From the NCBI GenBank assembly GCA_900551295.1, contig URVJ01000028.1, forward strand, positions 1-15,125: a stretch of DNA of 15,125 nt, given 5' to 3'. The notes below the pieces were generated by a model that saw only the letters and a program-made list of their open reading frames with translations, had not been told where the DNA came from and made no database searches. Shown piece by piece: positions 7,515 to 13,885 of this stretch. The position numbers and the translations under genes are program-made. Each line of letters begins with the position of its first letter. The stretch's first letter is position 1. Origin of the DNA: an uncultured Eubacteriales bacterium (lineage in GTDB: Bacteria; Bacillota; Clostridia; Oscillospirales; CAG-382).

Positions 7515-8104
7515 TTTTTAGCCTCCGTAATATCCGCGATTTTGCTTAGCATCTTACATAAAAACACCGCAAAACATATCGTAATCGCAGAACATATCCA
7601 AACAGGTAAGATTATATCGAACGGAGCTTTGCTGCCATGTGCGGTTCTCAGCGCAATAAGCGCCGTCGGTACAAGCTGAAACGGAACGGTATTCAGAACC
7701 GCGAACATTATCATGTCTTTGCCCGCACGCGTAGAATTTTCACTTTTTTCAATGCTTTTCATAGCCTTTATTCCGAGAGGAAGTGCGGCGTTTCCCAAAC
7801 CGAAAAAATTTGCCGCCATGCTCGCGCATATACAGCCGCACGCATCGGTTTCGAGTACCTTTTCAGAATATATAAGTCTCAGCAGCGGCTTTAACAGCTT
7901 TGAAAACACTTTTGTTGCGCCGACTGCGTCAAATACTTTCATAATGCCGTTCCAAAAGCACATTGTGCCCATAAGCGCAAGGCACAGCGTCACTCCCTCG
8001 CCCACCCCCGACGCAAGCGCCATACTCATTCGCTGCATATTTCCCGTTGCGGCGGCGCATATAAACGATATTACCGTCATACACGAAAAAACCTTACCGA
8101 GCAA
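7496..8104 (-). CDS. spmA: Spore maturation protein A
   Basis: A 202-residue membrane protein of the nucleoside-recognition/gate family, similar in length to Bacillus SpmA. The family core is ANFFGLGNAALPLGIKAMKS; other conserved parts are GTMCFWNGIMKVFDAVG and NTVPFQLVPTALIALR. The start is a TTG codon preceded at 7 nt by GGGAGGG; the next start, an ATG 8 codons later, has no such site. It is co-transcribed with spmB. The upstream sigma-E-like promoter fits the known mother-cell expression of the dacB-spmA-spmB operon in Bacillus subtilis; no dacB is present here. Confidence 0.93.
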   Translation of the reverse strand: MLGKVFSCMTVISFICAAATGNMQRMSMALASGVGEGVTLCLALMGTMCFWNGIMKVFDAVGATKVFSKLLKPLLRLIYSEKVLETDACGCICASMAANFFGLGNAALPLGIKAMKSIEKSENSTRAGKDMIMFAVLNTVPFQLVPTALIALRTAHGSKAPFDIILPVWICSAITICFAVFLCKMLSKIADITEAKKWFLKK

Positions 8105-8141
8105 ACTCCGCGCCCTCCCTGCAATTCATTGTTCATTCTTT

Positions 8142-8170
8142 ATTATATTGCCGCACATTTAGGTATATGA
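8142..8170 (-). promoter_or_regulatory. Sigma-E-like sporulation promoter of spmA-spmB
   Basis: On the minus strand, TCATATA (8164-8170) and AATATAAT (8142-8149) are separated by 14 nt. The sigma-E consensus is roughly KMATATT, 13-15 nt, CATACAMT. The match is good at -35 and 6 of 8 at -10. It lies 37 nt before the spmA start. Confidence 0.5.
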
Positions 8171-8182
8171 GAAAAAATCGGT

Positions 8183-8210
8183 GTCAAATAAGCGGCTTTC
8201 GGAATACAAT
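8183..8210 (+). promoter_or_regulatory. Possible sporulation-type promoter of the amidase gene
   Basis: GTCAAAT (8183-8189) and AATACAAT (8203-8210) are spaced 13 nt apart. The -10 matches the sigma-E consensus CATACAMT at 7 of 8 positions; the -35 match is weak. It is divergent from the spmA promoter, so both transcription units may be mother-cell genes. Confidence 0.35.
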
Positions 8211-8238
8211 GTAATAAAACAAAAAACGGAGGGATAAT

Positions 8239-8991
8239 ATGCCATCAATTTTTTTAAGTCCTTCTACACAGGACTTTAATCAGTATTACGACAATTCCGG
8301 TTCCGAACGCTATTACATGAACCTCATTGCCGACGCTATGGAGCCGTACCTTACGACATCGGGAATAAGTTACACAAGAAACAATCCGAATGCGACCGTC
8401 CGACAGTCGATAGAGGATTCAAACGCCGGGAATTATGACCTGCATTTAGCGCTTCATTCCAACGCGTCGCCCGAAGCGCTTGCCGGGAAGCTTACAGGCA
8501 GCGATTTTTACTACTACACGAGAAGTCTAAGAGGCAGAGACGCCGCGACGGTTCTTGCGGACAATTTTATGAGCGTGTATCCCGATCCGTCAAAGATAAG
8601 ACTTATGCCGACAACGTCTCTTGCGGAAGTTGTACGCACCAGAGCGCCGTCCGTCCTCATAGAAATTGCCTATCACGACAATCCCGAGGACGCGGAATGG
8701 ATAAAAAACAACATTGAAGAAATTGCCCGCAACCTTTCTCAGGGAGTTGCGGAGTATCTGGGAGTGATTTTTGTGAGTCCTGAAGAATACAGCGGAGTAA
8801 AAACGGGTGTTGTCGTCACGGAAGGCGGCAGACTGAACATAAGAGAACGTCCGTCCATGGACGCGGCAGTGCTTGCACAGATTCCGAACGGCGAAAACGT
8901 AAACGTCTATTGCAGCACAGGTCTTTGGTATGTCGTCGAATACGGAGGAATACTCGGCTTTTCATCGTCAAGATACATAGACTTGGTATAA
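8239..8991 (+). CDS. N-acetylmuramoyl-L-alanine amidase (Amidase_3) with C-terminal SH3b domain
   Basis: A 250-residue protein. Residues 1-178 are an Amidase_3 domain, a zinc enzyme that cuts the bond between N-acetylmuramic acid and L-alanine in peptidoglycan. Visible: a probable zinc ligand E23 (GSERYYM), H73 in LHLALHSN and the catalytic E142 in VLIEIAYHDN. The usual first ligand motif GHGG is replaced by LSPSTQ, a form I associate with some clostridial amidases. Residues 188-249 form a bacterial SH3 domain (GRLNIRERPSMDAAVLAQIP), likely for wall binding. There is no signal peptide, so it would act after mother-cell lysis, reach the wall by another route, or work inside a sporulation compartment. 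The ribosome binding site GGAGGG is at 8228-8233. It is divergent from spmAB and may be a sporulation or germination wall enzyme. Confidence 0.88.
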   Translation: MPSIFLSPSTQDFNQYYDNSGSERYYMNLIADAMEPYLTTSGISYTRNNPNATVRQSIEDSNAGNYDLHLALHSNASPEALAGKLTGSDFYYYTRSLRGRDAATVLADNFMSVYPDPSKIRLMPTTSLAEVVRTRAPSVLIEIAYHDNPEDAEWIKNNIEEIARNLSQGVAEYLGVIFVSPEEYSGVKTGVVVTEGGRLNIRERPSMDAAVLAQIPNGENVNVYCSTGLWYVVEYGGILGFSSSRYIDLV

Positions 8992-9003
8992 AATTCAAAT
9001 TGA

Positions 9004-9036
9004 TGCCGGGCGTTTTAATGCGTCCGGTACTTTTTT
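9004..9036 (+). terminator. Rho-independent terminator after the amidase gene
   Basis: A 9-bp stem, TGCCGGGCG/CGTCCGGTA (one G-T pair), with an 8-nt loop is followed by C and six T. It ends the amidase unit just before the next promoter. Confidence 0.9.
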
Positions 9037-9048
9037 GCGTCTTCCCTC

Positions 9049-9077
9049 TTGACAAAAGCAAAATGCGGATATATAAT
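9049..9077 (+). promoter_or_regulatory. Consensus sigma-A promoter of the HMA-protein gene
   Basis: TTGACA (9049-9054) and TATAAT (9072-9077) are spaced exactly 17 nt, a full consensus promoter. Such a strong promoter fits a unit whose output is set by a repressor at the adjoining operator. Confidence 0.93.
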
Positions 9078-9081
9078 GCGG

Positions 9082-9099
9082 TTAGTTAGAGATAACTAA
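9082..9099. promoter_or_regulatory. DtxR-like operator O1 (HMA-protein gene)
   Basis: A perfect inverted repeat TTAGTTAGAGATAACTAA starts 4 nt after the -10 box and covers the expected transcription start. Its TTAG/CTAA half-sites resemble DtxR/IdeR boxes. Binding would block initiation. Confidence 0.75.
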
Positions 9100-9122
9100 T
9101 TCGTTAAAAGGAGTAAATAACC

Positions 9123-9491
9123 ATGAATCTTCCTACACTTATAATCTGCGCCGTACTTATACTCATTTGCGTATATTCCGCGATAAGCTACAAAAAGAAA
9201 CTGACAAGCGGCTGCTGCGGCGCCGAATCCGATCCCAAAGTAAAACCCAAGGACAGAAATCTTTCGCATTACAAATACTCATACAAAGTCGGCGTTGACG
9301 GCATGACCTGTTCACACTGCAAAGAAAGAGTCGAAAACGCATTTAATTCGCAGGACGATACCGCCGCCAATGTAAAGCTCAAAGAAAAGTGCGCCTACGT
9401 ATACACAAAACAGCCGTTAGACGAGAAAAAGGCACGCGAAATCGTTATGAAATCGGGTTACACGTTTACAGACTTTACGGTTCTTCAATAA
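9123..9491 (+). CDS. Membrane-anchored heavy-metal-associated (HMA) domain protein, probably iron-regulated
   Basis: A 122-residue protein. Residues 3-22 form one membrane helix, followed by KKKLTSGCCG. Residues about 54-120 are an HMA fold with the metal motif GMTCSHC (C63 and C66), as in copper and zinc chaperones and P-type ATPase N-domains. The N-terminal anchor resembles that of FeoB-associated Cys-rich proteins, including the one after feoB in this cluster. The HMA domain probably faces the cytoplasm and could pass metal to or from a membrane partner; the metal is unknown. A consensus promoter and operator O1 precede it. The ribosome binding site is AAGGAG about 7 nt before the ATG. It has its own promoter, separate from feoA1. 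Confidence 0.85.
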   Translation: MNLPTLIICAVLILICVYSAISYKKKLTSGCCGAESDPKVKPKDRNLSHYKYSYKVGVDGMTCSHCKERVENAFNSQDDTAANVKLKEKCAYVYTKQPLDEKKAREIVMKSGYTFTDFTVLQ

Positions 9492-9590
9492 GTAAACCGG
9501 CGATTTTATCATCACTGCACAATTTATCCCCTGTTTTTTGCAGCTGCTTATATACATTTTGCCGAAACGTATTTTTTTATAAAAAAACTC

Positions 9591-9619
9591 TTGACAAGCT
9601 CGATTAGTTATGATAAACT
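9591..9619 (+). promoter_or_regulatory. Promoter of the feo operon
   Basis: TTGACA (9591-9596) is followed after 17 nt by TAAACT (9614-9619), with an extended -10 TG at 9611-9612. The -10 lies inside operator O2, a classic layout for repression. Confidence 0.7.
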
Positions 9620-9621
9620 AA
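9604..9621. promoter_or_regulatory. DtxR-like operator O2 (feo promoter)
   Basis: The inverted repeat TTAGTTATGATAAACTAA has the same half-sites and spacing as O1 (TTAGTT, 6 nt, AACTAA) and overlaps the -10 region of the feo promoter. Confidence 0.75.
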
Positions 9622-9628
9622 CCACGAA

Positions 9629-9646
9629 AGTTAGCAAAGGCTAACT
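9629..9646. promoter_or_regulatory. DtxR-like operator O3 (feo leader)
   Basis: The perfect inverted repeat AGTTAGCAAAGGCTAACT lies just after the expected transcription start. Its half-sites GTTAG and CTAAC are 6 nt apart, closer together than the half-sites of O1 and O2. Confidence 0.7.
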
Positions 9647-9662
9647 AATTATTTTGAACACG

Positions 9663-9680
9663 GGTTAGGCTTACCTAACC
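9663..9680. promoter_or_regulatory. DtxR-like operator O4 (before the feoA1 ribosome binding site)
   Basis: The perfect inverted repeat GGTTAGGCTTACCTAACC ends 6 nt before the GGAGGT ribosome binding site. Of the six repeats it looks most like an IdeR/DtxR iron box. In RNA the same repeat could form a short hairpin. Confidence 0.75.
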
Positions 9681-9698
9681 AAATACGGAGGTCAAAAA

Positions 9699-9911
9699 AT
9701 GATGCCGCTTACTTTAGCAAACACCGGAGAAAACAACATAATCAAGAGAATAGGCGGAAATCCCGAAGTAAAAAAGCACCTTGAAAACTTAGGCTTTGTC
9801 GTCGGAGGAAATGTACAGATAATCAACCGTCTCGGCGGCAACGTCATAGTGAACGTCAAGGAAGCGCGAATTGCCATAAGCGAAGAAATGGCACAGAAAA
9901 TAATGATCTGA
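9699..9911 (+). CDS. feoA: FeoA family protein 1 (ferrous iron transport accessory)
   Basis: A 70-residue FeoA protein, an SH3-like small cytoplasmic domain. Family marks are the early Gly-rich turn (IKRIGGNPEVKKHLENLGFV), VVGGNVQIINRLGGNVIV and the end KEARIAISEEMAQKI. FeoA is thought to bind or regulate the FeoB G protein. GGAGGT (9687-9692) fits either ATG 9699 or ATG 9702. It is the first gene of the feo operon, 38 nt before a second, diverged feoA; the two share fold features rather than close identity. Confidence 0.93.
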   Translation: MMPLTLANTGENNIIKRIGGNPEVKKHLENLGFVVGGNVQIINRLGGNVIVNVKEARIAISEEMAQKIMI

Positions 9912-9949
9912 AAAATTAAATAATAATTATATAAACGGAGGAAAAGTTT

Positions 9950-10171
9950 ATGAAGAATCTTAAAGAAGCAAAGATCGGCGAAACCGTAAAGGTCGTCAAA
10001 ATTTGCGGCGAAGGTGCTGTTAAACGCAGACTCATGGACATGGGCATAACAAAAGGCGTAAGCATCTACGTAAGAAAGGTTGCACCTTTGGGAGATCCTA
10101 TTGAAGTTACCGTAAGAAACTACGAGCTTTCACTCAGAAAAGCCGATGCCGAAAACATCGAAGTCAAGTAA
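9950..10171 (+). CDS. feoA: FeoA family protein 2
   Basis: A 73-residue FeoA protein with the typical motifs AKIGETVKVVKICGEGAVKR, RLMDMGITKGVSIYV and APLGDPIEVTVRNYELSLRK. It is closer to the standard FeoA pattern than the first copy. The ribosome binding site GGAGG is at 9938-9942. It sits 52 nt before feoB, the usual feoA-feoB order. Paired feoA genes before feoB are common in Clostridia and may give two regulatory subunits. Confidence 0.95.
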   Translation: MKNLKEAKIGETVKVVKICGEGAVKRRLMDMGITKGVSIYVRKVAPLGDPIEVTVRNYELSLRKADAENIEVK

Positions 10172-10223
10172 CTCAAACTTAATTTTCAAACAGTAATCAA
10201 CATCACAGAAAGAGGAATCAACA

Positions 10224-12644
10224 ATGAATTTAAGGATTGCACTTGCCGGAAACCCCAACTGCGGCAAAACCACTTTATTCAACGCCCTTACCGGTTCAAA
10301 CCAGTTCGTAGGAAACTGGCCCGGAGTTACGGTTGAAAAAAAGGAAGGCAAACTCAAGAAGCACGACGGCGTTATAATTACAGACCTTCCCGGTATCTAC
10401 TCCCTGTCCCCTTACACGCTTGAAGAAGTAGTTGCGAGAAACTACCTCATCAACGAACGTCCCGACGCAATACTCAACATCATCGACGGAACAAACCTCG
10501 AACGCAACCTCTACCTCACAACTCAGCTTACCGAACTCGGTATCCCGGTAGTTATTGCAATCAACATGATGGACGTCGTTAAGAAAAGCGGCGACAAGAT
10601 CAACATAACCGAACTTTCAAAAGAACTCGGCTGCAGGATAGTCGAAATATCGGCACTCAAAGGCACAGGTATTGAAGAAGCTGCCGAAGAAGCAATCAAC
10701 GCCGCAAAGAACGGCAAGACCGTTCCGATGCACACGTTCTCCGGAGTTGTTGAACACGCCATCGCCCATATTGAGGAGGCAGTTCTTCACGATATGCCCG
10801 AAGAACAGCAGAGATGGTACGCAATAAAGATCTTTGAACGCGATTCAAAGATTACCGAGACCCTCAATATAGCACCCGATGTCAAGGCTCACATAGAGGC
10901 TGACATTGCAGCTGCCGAAAAAGAACTTGATGACGACGCAGAAAGCATCATCACCAACGAAAGATATGTTTACATAGCCGAAATCCTTAAAGGCTGCTAC
11001 AAGAAAAAAGACGCAGGTCAGCTTTCCACATCAGATAAGATAGACAAGATTGTAACAAACCGTTGGCTCGGACTTCCGATTTTCGCGGTTATCATGTTCC
11101 TTGTTTACTGGATCGCAATGATAGGCGTAGGTTCTTCCGCTACCGACTGGGCAAACGACGGTCTGTTCGGCGACGGCTGGCACTTATTCGGAATAGGTTC
11201 GGCAGCATACAATGAAGTTGCCGAAGAATACGGCGACGCTTCCGCAATAGTAGACGGATATGACGCATATGTCGAAGAAAACGGCGAGCCCACAGACGGC
11301 AAATTTACTTACGAAGTGGAAGACGAAGAAACACTCGCAGTTTCCGAAGAAACCGCAACCATCGCTGATTACGAAAATGCAAAGGCAACGCTTGAGGAAA
11401 TCGGCGACGAGCCCGATCCCGCAGATTACGGCATATGGGTTCCCGGTATTCCGGTACTTATAGGAAACGCTCTCAGAGTTGACTCTGACAATCCCGCAGT
11501 TCCCGAATGGCTGTCCGGACTTATCCTTGACGGTATAGTAGCCGGCGTCGGCGCGGTACTCGGATTTGTTCCTCAGATGTTGGTACTCTTCTTCTTGCTC
11601 GCATTCCTTGAAGCTTGCGGATACATGGCAAGAATCGCATTTGTACTTGACCGTATATTCAGAAAGTTCGGTCTTTCGGGTAAATCCTTCATTCCTATGC
11701 TTATCGGTACAGGCTGCGGCGTTCCCGGCATTATGGCGTCACGTACCATTGAAAATGACCGCGACCGCAAGATGACCATTATGACTACCACCTTTATCCC
11801 CTGCGGCGCGAAAGTTCCGTTTATCTCAATGATCGCAGGCGCTATATTCGGCGGCTCGGCATGGGTTGCTACAAGCGCATACTTCGTAGGTATGGCTGCA
11901 ATCATCATCTCCGGTATAATGCTCAAGAAGACAAAGATGTTCTCAGGCGATCCCGCTCCGTTCGTTATGGAGCTTCCGGCATACCATATGCCTACCCTGC
12001 TCAACGTTCTCCGTTCAATGTGGGAGCGCGGCTGGTCCTTCATCAAGAAAGCCGGAACAATCATTCTTCTTTCCACAATATTTGTTTGGTTTACAACTTA
12101 CTTCGGATTCACAGCAGACGGTTTCAGAATGCTCGGTGAAGAAGAACTTGATATGAGTATACTCGCAAAGATCGGCGGAGCTATCGCTTGGATATTTGCT
12201 CCTCTCGGCTGGGGTAACTGGCAGGCAGCCGTCGCATCTATCACAGGTCTTGTTGCCAAGGAAAATATCGTCGGTACTCTCGGTATTCTTTACGGCGGCG
12301 GAGACGGAACGGTATATCAGGCGCTTTCCGCAGCATTTACACCCATTACCGGTTACTCGTTCCTCGTATTCAACCTGCTCTGCGCTCCTTGCTTTGCAGC
12401 AATCGGTGCTATCAAGCGTGAGATGAACAATGCAAAGTGGACATGGTTTGCAATCGGCTATCAGTGCGGATTTGCTTATGTGGTTGCGCTCTGCATCAAT
12501 CAGATCGGTCAGATTTTCGCCGGCAACGCAAACATATTCGGAATAATTGTTTCGCTCGTACTTATAGCAGGTATAATCTATATGCTCTTCAAGCCCTATA
12601 AAGAGGCAAGCAATTTCTCCGGCAAAGTTAAGACAACAAAGTAA
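10224..12644 (+). CDS. feoB: Ferrous iron transporter FeoB
   Basis: An 806-residue inner-membrane Fe2+ transporter with an N-terminal G-protein domain. G1 GNPNCGKTT (9-17), G2-region VGNWPGVT (29-36), G3 DLPG (54-57), G4 NMMD (114-117) and G5 SALKG (143-147) are all present. A helical linker follows to about 275, then the membrane domain with its two conserved Cys motifs, GTGCGVPG (C498) and IPCGAKVP (C527), thought to lie on the iron path. Between the first and second membrane segments is an unusually long acidic stretch (about 326-402). The operon continues into the FeoB-associated Cys-rich gene. Repression by operators O2-O4 is inferred. Confidence 0.97.
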   Translation: MNLRIALAGNPNCGKTTLFNALTGSNQFVGNWPGVTVEKKEGKLKKHDGVIITDLPGIYSLSPYTLEEVVARNYLINERPDAILNIIDGTNLERNLYLTTQLTELGIPVVIAINMMDVVKKSGDKINITELSKELGCRIVEISALKGTGIEEAAEEAINAAKNGKTVPMHTFSGVVEHAIAHIEEAVLHDMPEEQQRWYAIKIFERDSKITETLNIAPDVKAHIEADIAAAEKELDDDAESIITNERYVYIAEILKGCYKKKDAGQLSTSDKIDKIVTNRWLGLPIFAVIMFLVYWIAMIGVGSSATDWANDGLFGDGWHLFGIGSAAYNEVAEEYGDASAIVDGYDAYVEENGEPTDGKFTYEVEDEETLAVSEETATIADYENAKATLEEIGDEPDPADYGIWVPGIPVLIGNALRVDSDNPAVPEWLSGLILDGIVAGVGAVLGFVPQMLVLFFLLAFLEACGYMARIAFVLDRIFRKFGLSGKSFIPMLIGTGCGVPGIMASRTIENDRDRKMTIMTTTFIPCGAKVPFISMIAGAIFGGSAWVATSAYFVGMAAIIISGIMLKKTKMFSGDPAPFVMELPAYHMPTLLNVLRSMWERGWSFIKKAGTIILLSTIFVWFTTYFGFTADGFRMLGEEELDMSILAKIGGAIAWIFAPLGWGNWQAAVASITGLVAKENIVGTLGILYGGGDGTVYQALSAAFTPITGYSFLVFNLLCAPCFAAIGAIKREMNNAKWTWFAIGYQCGFAYVVALCINQIGQIFAGNANIFGIIVSLVLIAGIIYMLFKPYKEASNFSGKVKTTK

Positions 12645-12677
12645 TCAAATCAAACAACAAGTATAACCGCACAAATA

Positions 12678-12719
12678 CCGGACGGCACGGATTTAAATAA
12701 TGTTTCTGCTGCCGCCCGG
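12678..12719 (+). other. Intercistronic hairpin between feoB and the Cys-rich gene
   Basis: CCGGACGGCA (12678-12687) pairs with TGCCGCCCGG (12710-12719) with one A-C mismatch around a 22-nt loop. No T-tract follows; the ribosome binding site AGGAGG begins 7 nt later. It is more likely an mRNA-stability or processing element, or a weak attenuator, than a full terminator. Confidence 0.5.
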
Positions 12720-12740
12720 CAAAAAGGAGGATTTTTCAAA

Positions 12741-12914
12741 ATGACATGGCTTACAGGCAATTTACCCACCGTAATCGTTCTCGCAATACTTATCTGCATT
12801 GTTGTACTTGCGATACGCTCAATAAGAAATGATAAGAAAAAAGGAAAATCCTCCTGCGGCGGTTCGTGCAGCCACTGCGCTCTCGGAGGATCGTGCCGCA
12901 ACGGCAAGGAGTGA
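12741..12914 (+). CDS. FeoB-associated Cys-rich membrane protein
   Basis: A 57-residue protein. It has one membrane helix (about residues 8-26, TVIVLAILICIVVLAIRS), then a Lys-rich hinge (NDKKKGK) and a short tail holding four Cys in the pattern C-x3-C-x2-C-x6-C. This matches the small FeoB-associated Cys-rich family found after feoB in many Firmicutes. It probably sits beside FeoB with the Cys tail in the cytoplasm, perhaps receiving iron; the role is not proven. The ribosome binding site AGGAGG lies 10 nt before the ATG. Confidence 0.88.
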   Translation: MTWLTGNLPTVIVLAILICIVVLAIRSIRNDKKKGKSSCGGSCSHCALGGSCRNGKE

Positions 12915-12921
12915 TTAAAAG

Positions 12922-13065
12922 ATGTCTGCTTCATTTATAAACTTTCTCTACGGAATCTGCGCATTTACCGTATGCTTTGCTCTTGTTTTTGCAATAGCTT
13001 ACGTCAAAAATCTCTGTCTGCGGCTTGTAAATCATTTCAGCCGCAAAAGTGAAGAAAACGGTTAA
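12922..13065 (+). CDS. Small single-span membrane protein, unknown
   Basis: A 47-residue ORF (MSASFINFLYGICAFTVCF to RKSEENG) with one strong membrane helix (about residues 7-28) containing two Cys, followed by a basic then acidic tail. It starts 7 nt after the preceding stop; AAGGAG at 12906-12911, inside the end of the Cys-rich gene, serves as ribosome binding site. Tight packing between the Cys-rich gene and the regulator argues that it is real and cotranscribed with feoB. I do not recognise a family; a FeoB- or Cys-protein-associated micro-subunit is a guess from context. Confidence 0.65.
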   Translation: MSASFINFLYGICAFTVCFALVFAIAYVKNLCLRLVNHFSRKSEENG

Positions 13066-13099
13066 TCCAAACTCTTGATCGGACTAAGGAGGGAGAAAA

Positions 13100-13474
13100 A
13101 TGCTTTCGGCCACAAAGAAAAAATATATGTTTATCATATATGAACTCGGCAACACGGGAAACGCCGTAAGAAGTATCGACATTGCAAAGTCGCTCGGCGT
13201 AAAAAAAGCAAGCATTTCCCTCATGCTTCCCAATCTCATCGAAGAAGGTCTGATTGAGAAAAAGGAAAACGGAATAATTACTTTTACAAAGATCGGCGCC
13301 TCGATGGCAAGCGGACTCTATCTTCAATACCTTACCCTGCACCGCTTTTTTTCACACACTCTCGGCAGCAGCGACACAAACGCACGCGCCGACGCAATAT
13401 GCTGTCTTTGCGCAATGTCTGATGAAAATGCAGCCGCGATGACAGAATACATTCTTAACGGCAGCGTCCAATAA
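13100..13474 (+). CDS. Short DtxR/MntR-like metal-dependent regulator
   Basis: A 124-residue protein. Residues about 5-68 form a winged helix of DtxR type (YELGNTGNAVRSIDIAKSLG, then VKKASISLMLPNLIEEGLIE, wing NGIITFTKIG). Residues about 70-120 are the helical dimerisation/metal domain, here short, with no SH3-like third domain. Aligned by eye to MntR, the metal ligands are mostly replaced: the N-terminal Asp/Glu pair becomes Lys and Phe, and the E-x-x-E-H cluster becomes a Cys-rich stretch (AICCLCAMS, C101, C102, C104). It may sense metal by other residues. It is the best candidate to bind operators O1-O6. The ribosome binding site GGAGGG lies just before the ATG; it is 34 nt after the 47-aa gene. 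Confidence 0.82.
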   Translation: MLSATKKKYMFIIYELGNTGNAVRSIDIAKSLGVKKASISLMLPNLIEEGLIEKKENGIITFTKIGASMASGLYLQYLTLHRFFSHTLGSSDTNARADAICCLCAMSDENAAAMTEYILNGSVQ

Positions 13475-13517
13475 TCTTTGCGGCGCACAAACAAACATTA
13501 CGCGACGGAGGTACAAA

Positions 13518-13808
13518 ATGAGCGTCGTAATCATAGGCGGCCACGACAGAATGCATTGCCGATACAAGGAAATATGCAAAAAGTACGGCTGTAAATGCAA
13601 AGTCTTTACACAATTCCCCGCAAATTTCAGAAACCAGATCGGTTCTCCCGACATGATGGTGGTCTTTACCGGCACGGTAGCGCACAAAATGGTTGCCGTT
13701 GCATCACAGCAGGCTGAAAAAGCAGGCACATTCGTAAAACACTGTCATTCTTCGAGCGCCTGCGCTCTAAACGAAGCTTTAACGGAATATTTCGGCGGCA
13801 ACGCTTAA
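13518..13808 (+). CDS. DUF2325 family protein
   Basis: A 96-residue protein with the family start MSVVIIGGHDRMHCRYKEIC and the later pattern MMVVFTGTVAHKMV, then KHCHSSSACALNEAL. It is predicted to be a small Rossmann-like alpha/beta fold. Six Cys (C34 group: HC, IC, GCKC; C-terminal HC and AC) and several His could bind metal or respond to redox. Members often accompany feo genes in Firmicutes, but the activity is unknown. It sits 43 nt after the DtxR-like gene with ribosome binding site GGAGG and is the last gene before operators O5 and O6, so it is probably the end of the feo unit. Confidence 0.85.
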   Translation: MSVVIIGGHDRMHCRYKEICKKYGCKCKVFTQFPANFRNQIGSPDMMVVFTGTVAHKMVAVASQQAEKAGTFVKHCHSSSACALNEALTEYFGGNA

Positions 13809-13822
13809 TTTTTTATCGCATG

Positions 13823-13838
13823 GTTAGTTCTGACTAAC
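13823..13838. promoter_or_regulatory. DtxR-like operator O5 (before the DUF3793 gene)
   Basis: The perfect inverted repeat GTTAGTTCTGACTAAC has the same GTTAG, 6 nt, CTAAC layout as O3 and O4. A weak -10 (TAACAT, 13835-13840) overlaps it; the -35 is poor, so the promoter itself is uncertain. Confidence 0.65.
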
Positions 13839-13856
13839 ATTTATTTTTGATACGTG

Positions 13857-13871
13857 GTTAGTTTCCCTAAC
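13857..13871. promoter_or_regulatory. DtxR-like operator O6 (before the DUF3793 gene)
   Basis: GTTAGTTTCCCTAAC is an inverted repeat with half-sites GTTAG and CTAAC 5 nt apart, one less than in O3-O5. It ends 4 nt before the AGGAG ribosome binding site of the DUF3793 gene. Confidence 0.55.
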
Positions 13872-13885
13872 TTATAGGAGCATAT

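Noticed and set aside
7713..8162. A 149-codon plus ORF over spmA
   Set aside because: It is the antisense of a confident spmA gene.
11573..12076. A 167-codon minus ORF inside feoB
   Set aside because: It is antisense to conserved FeoB membrane segments, with no start signals.
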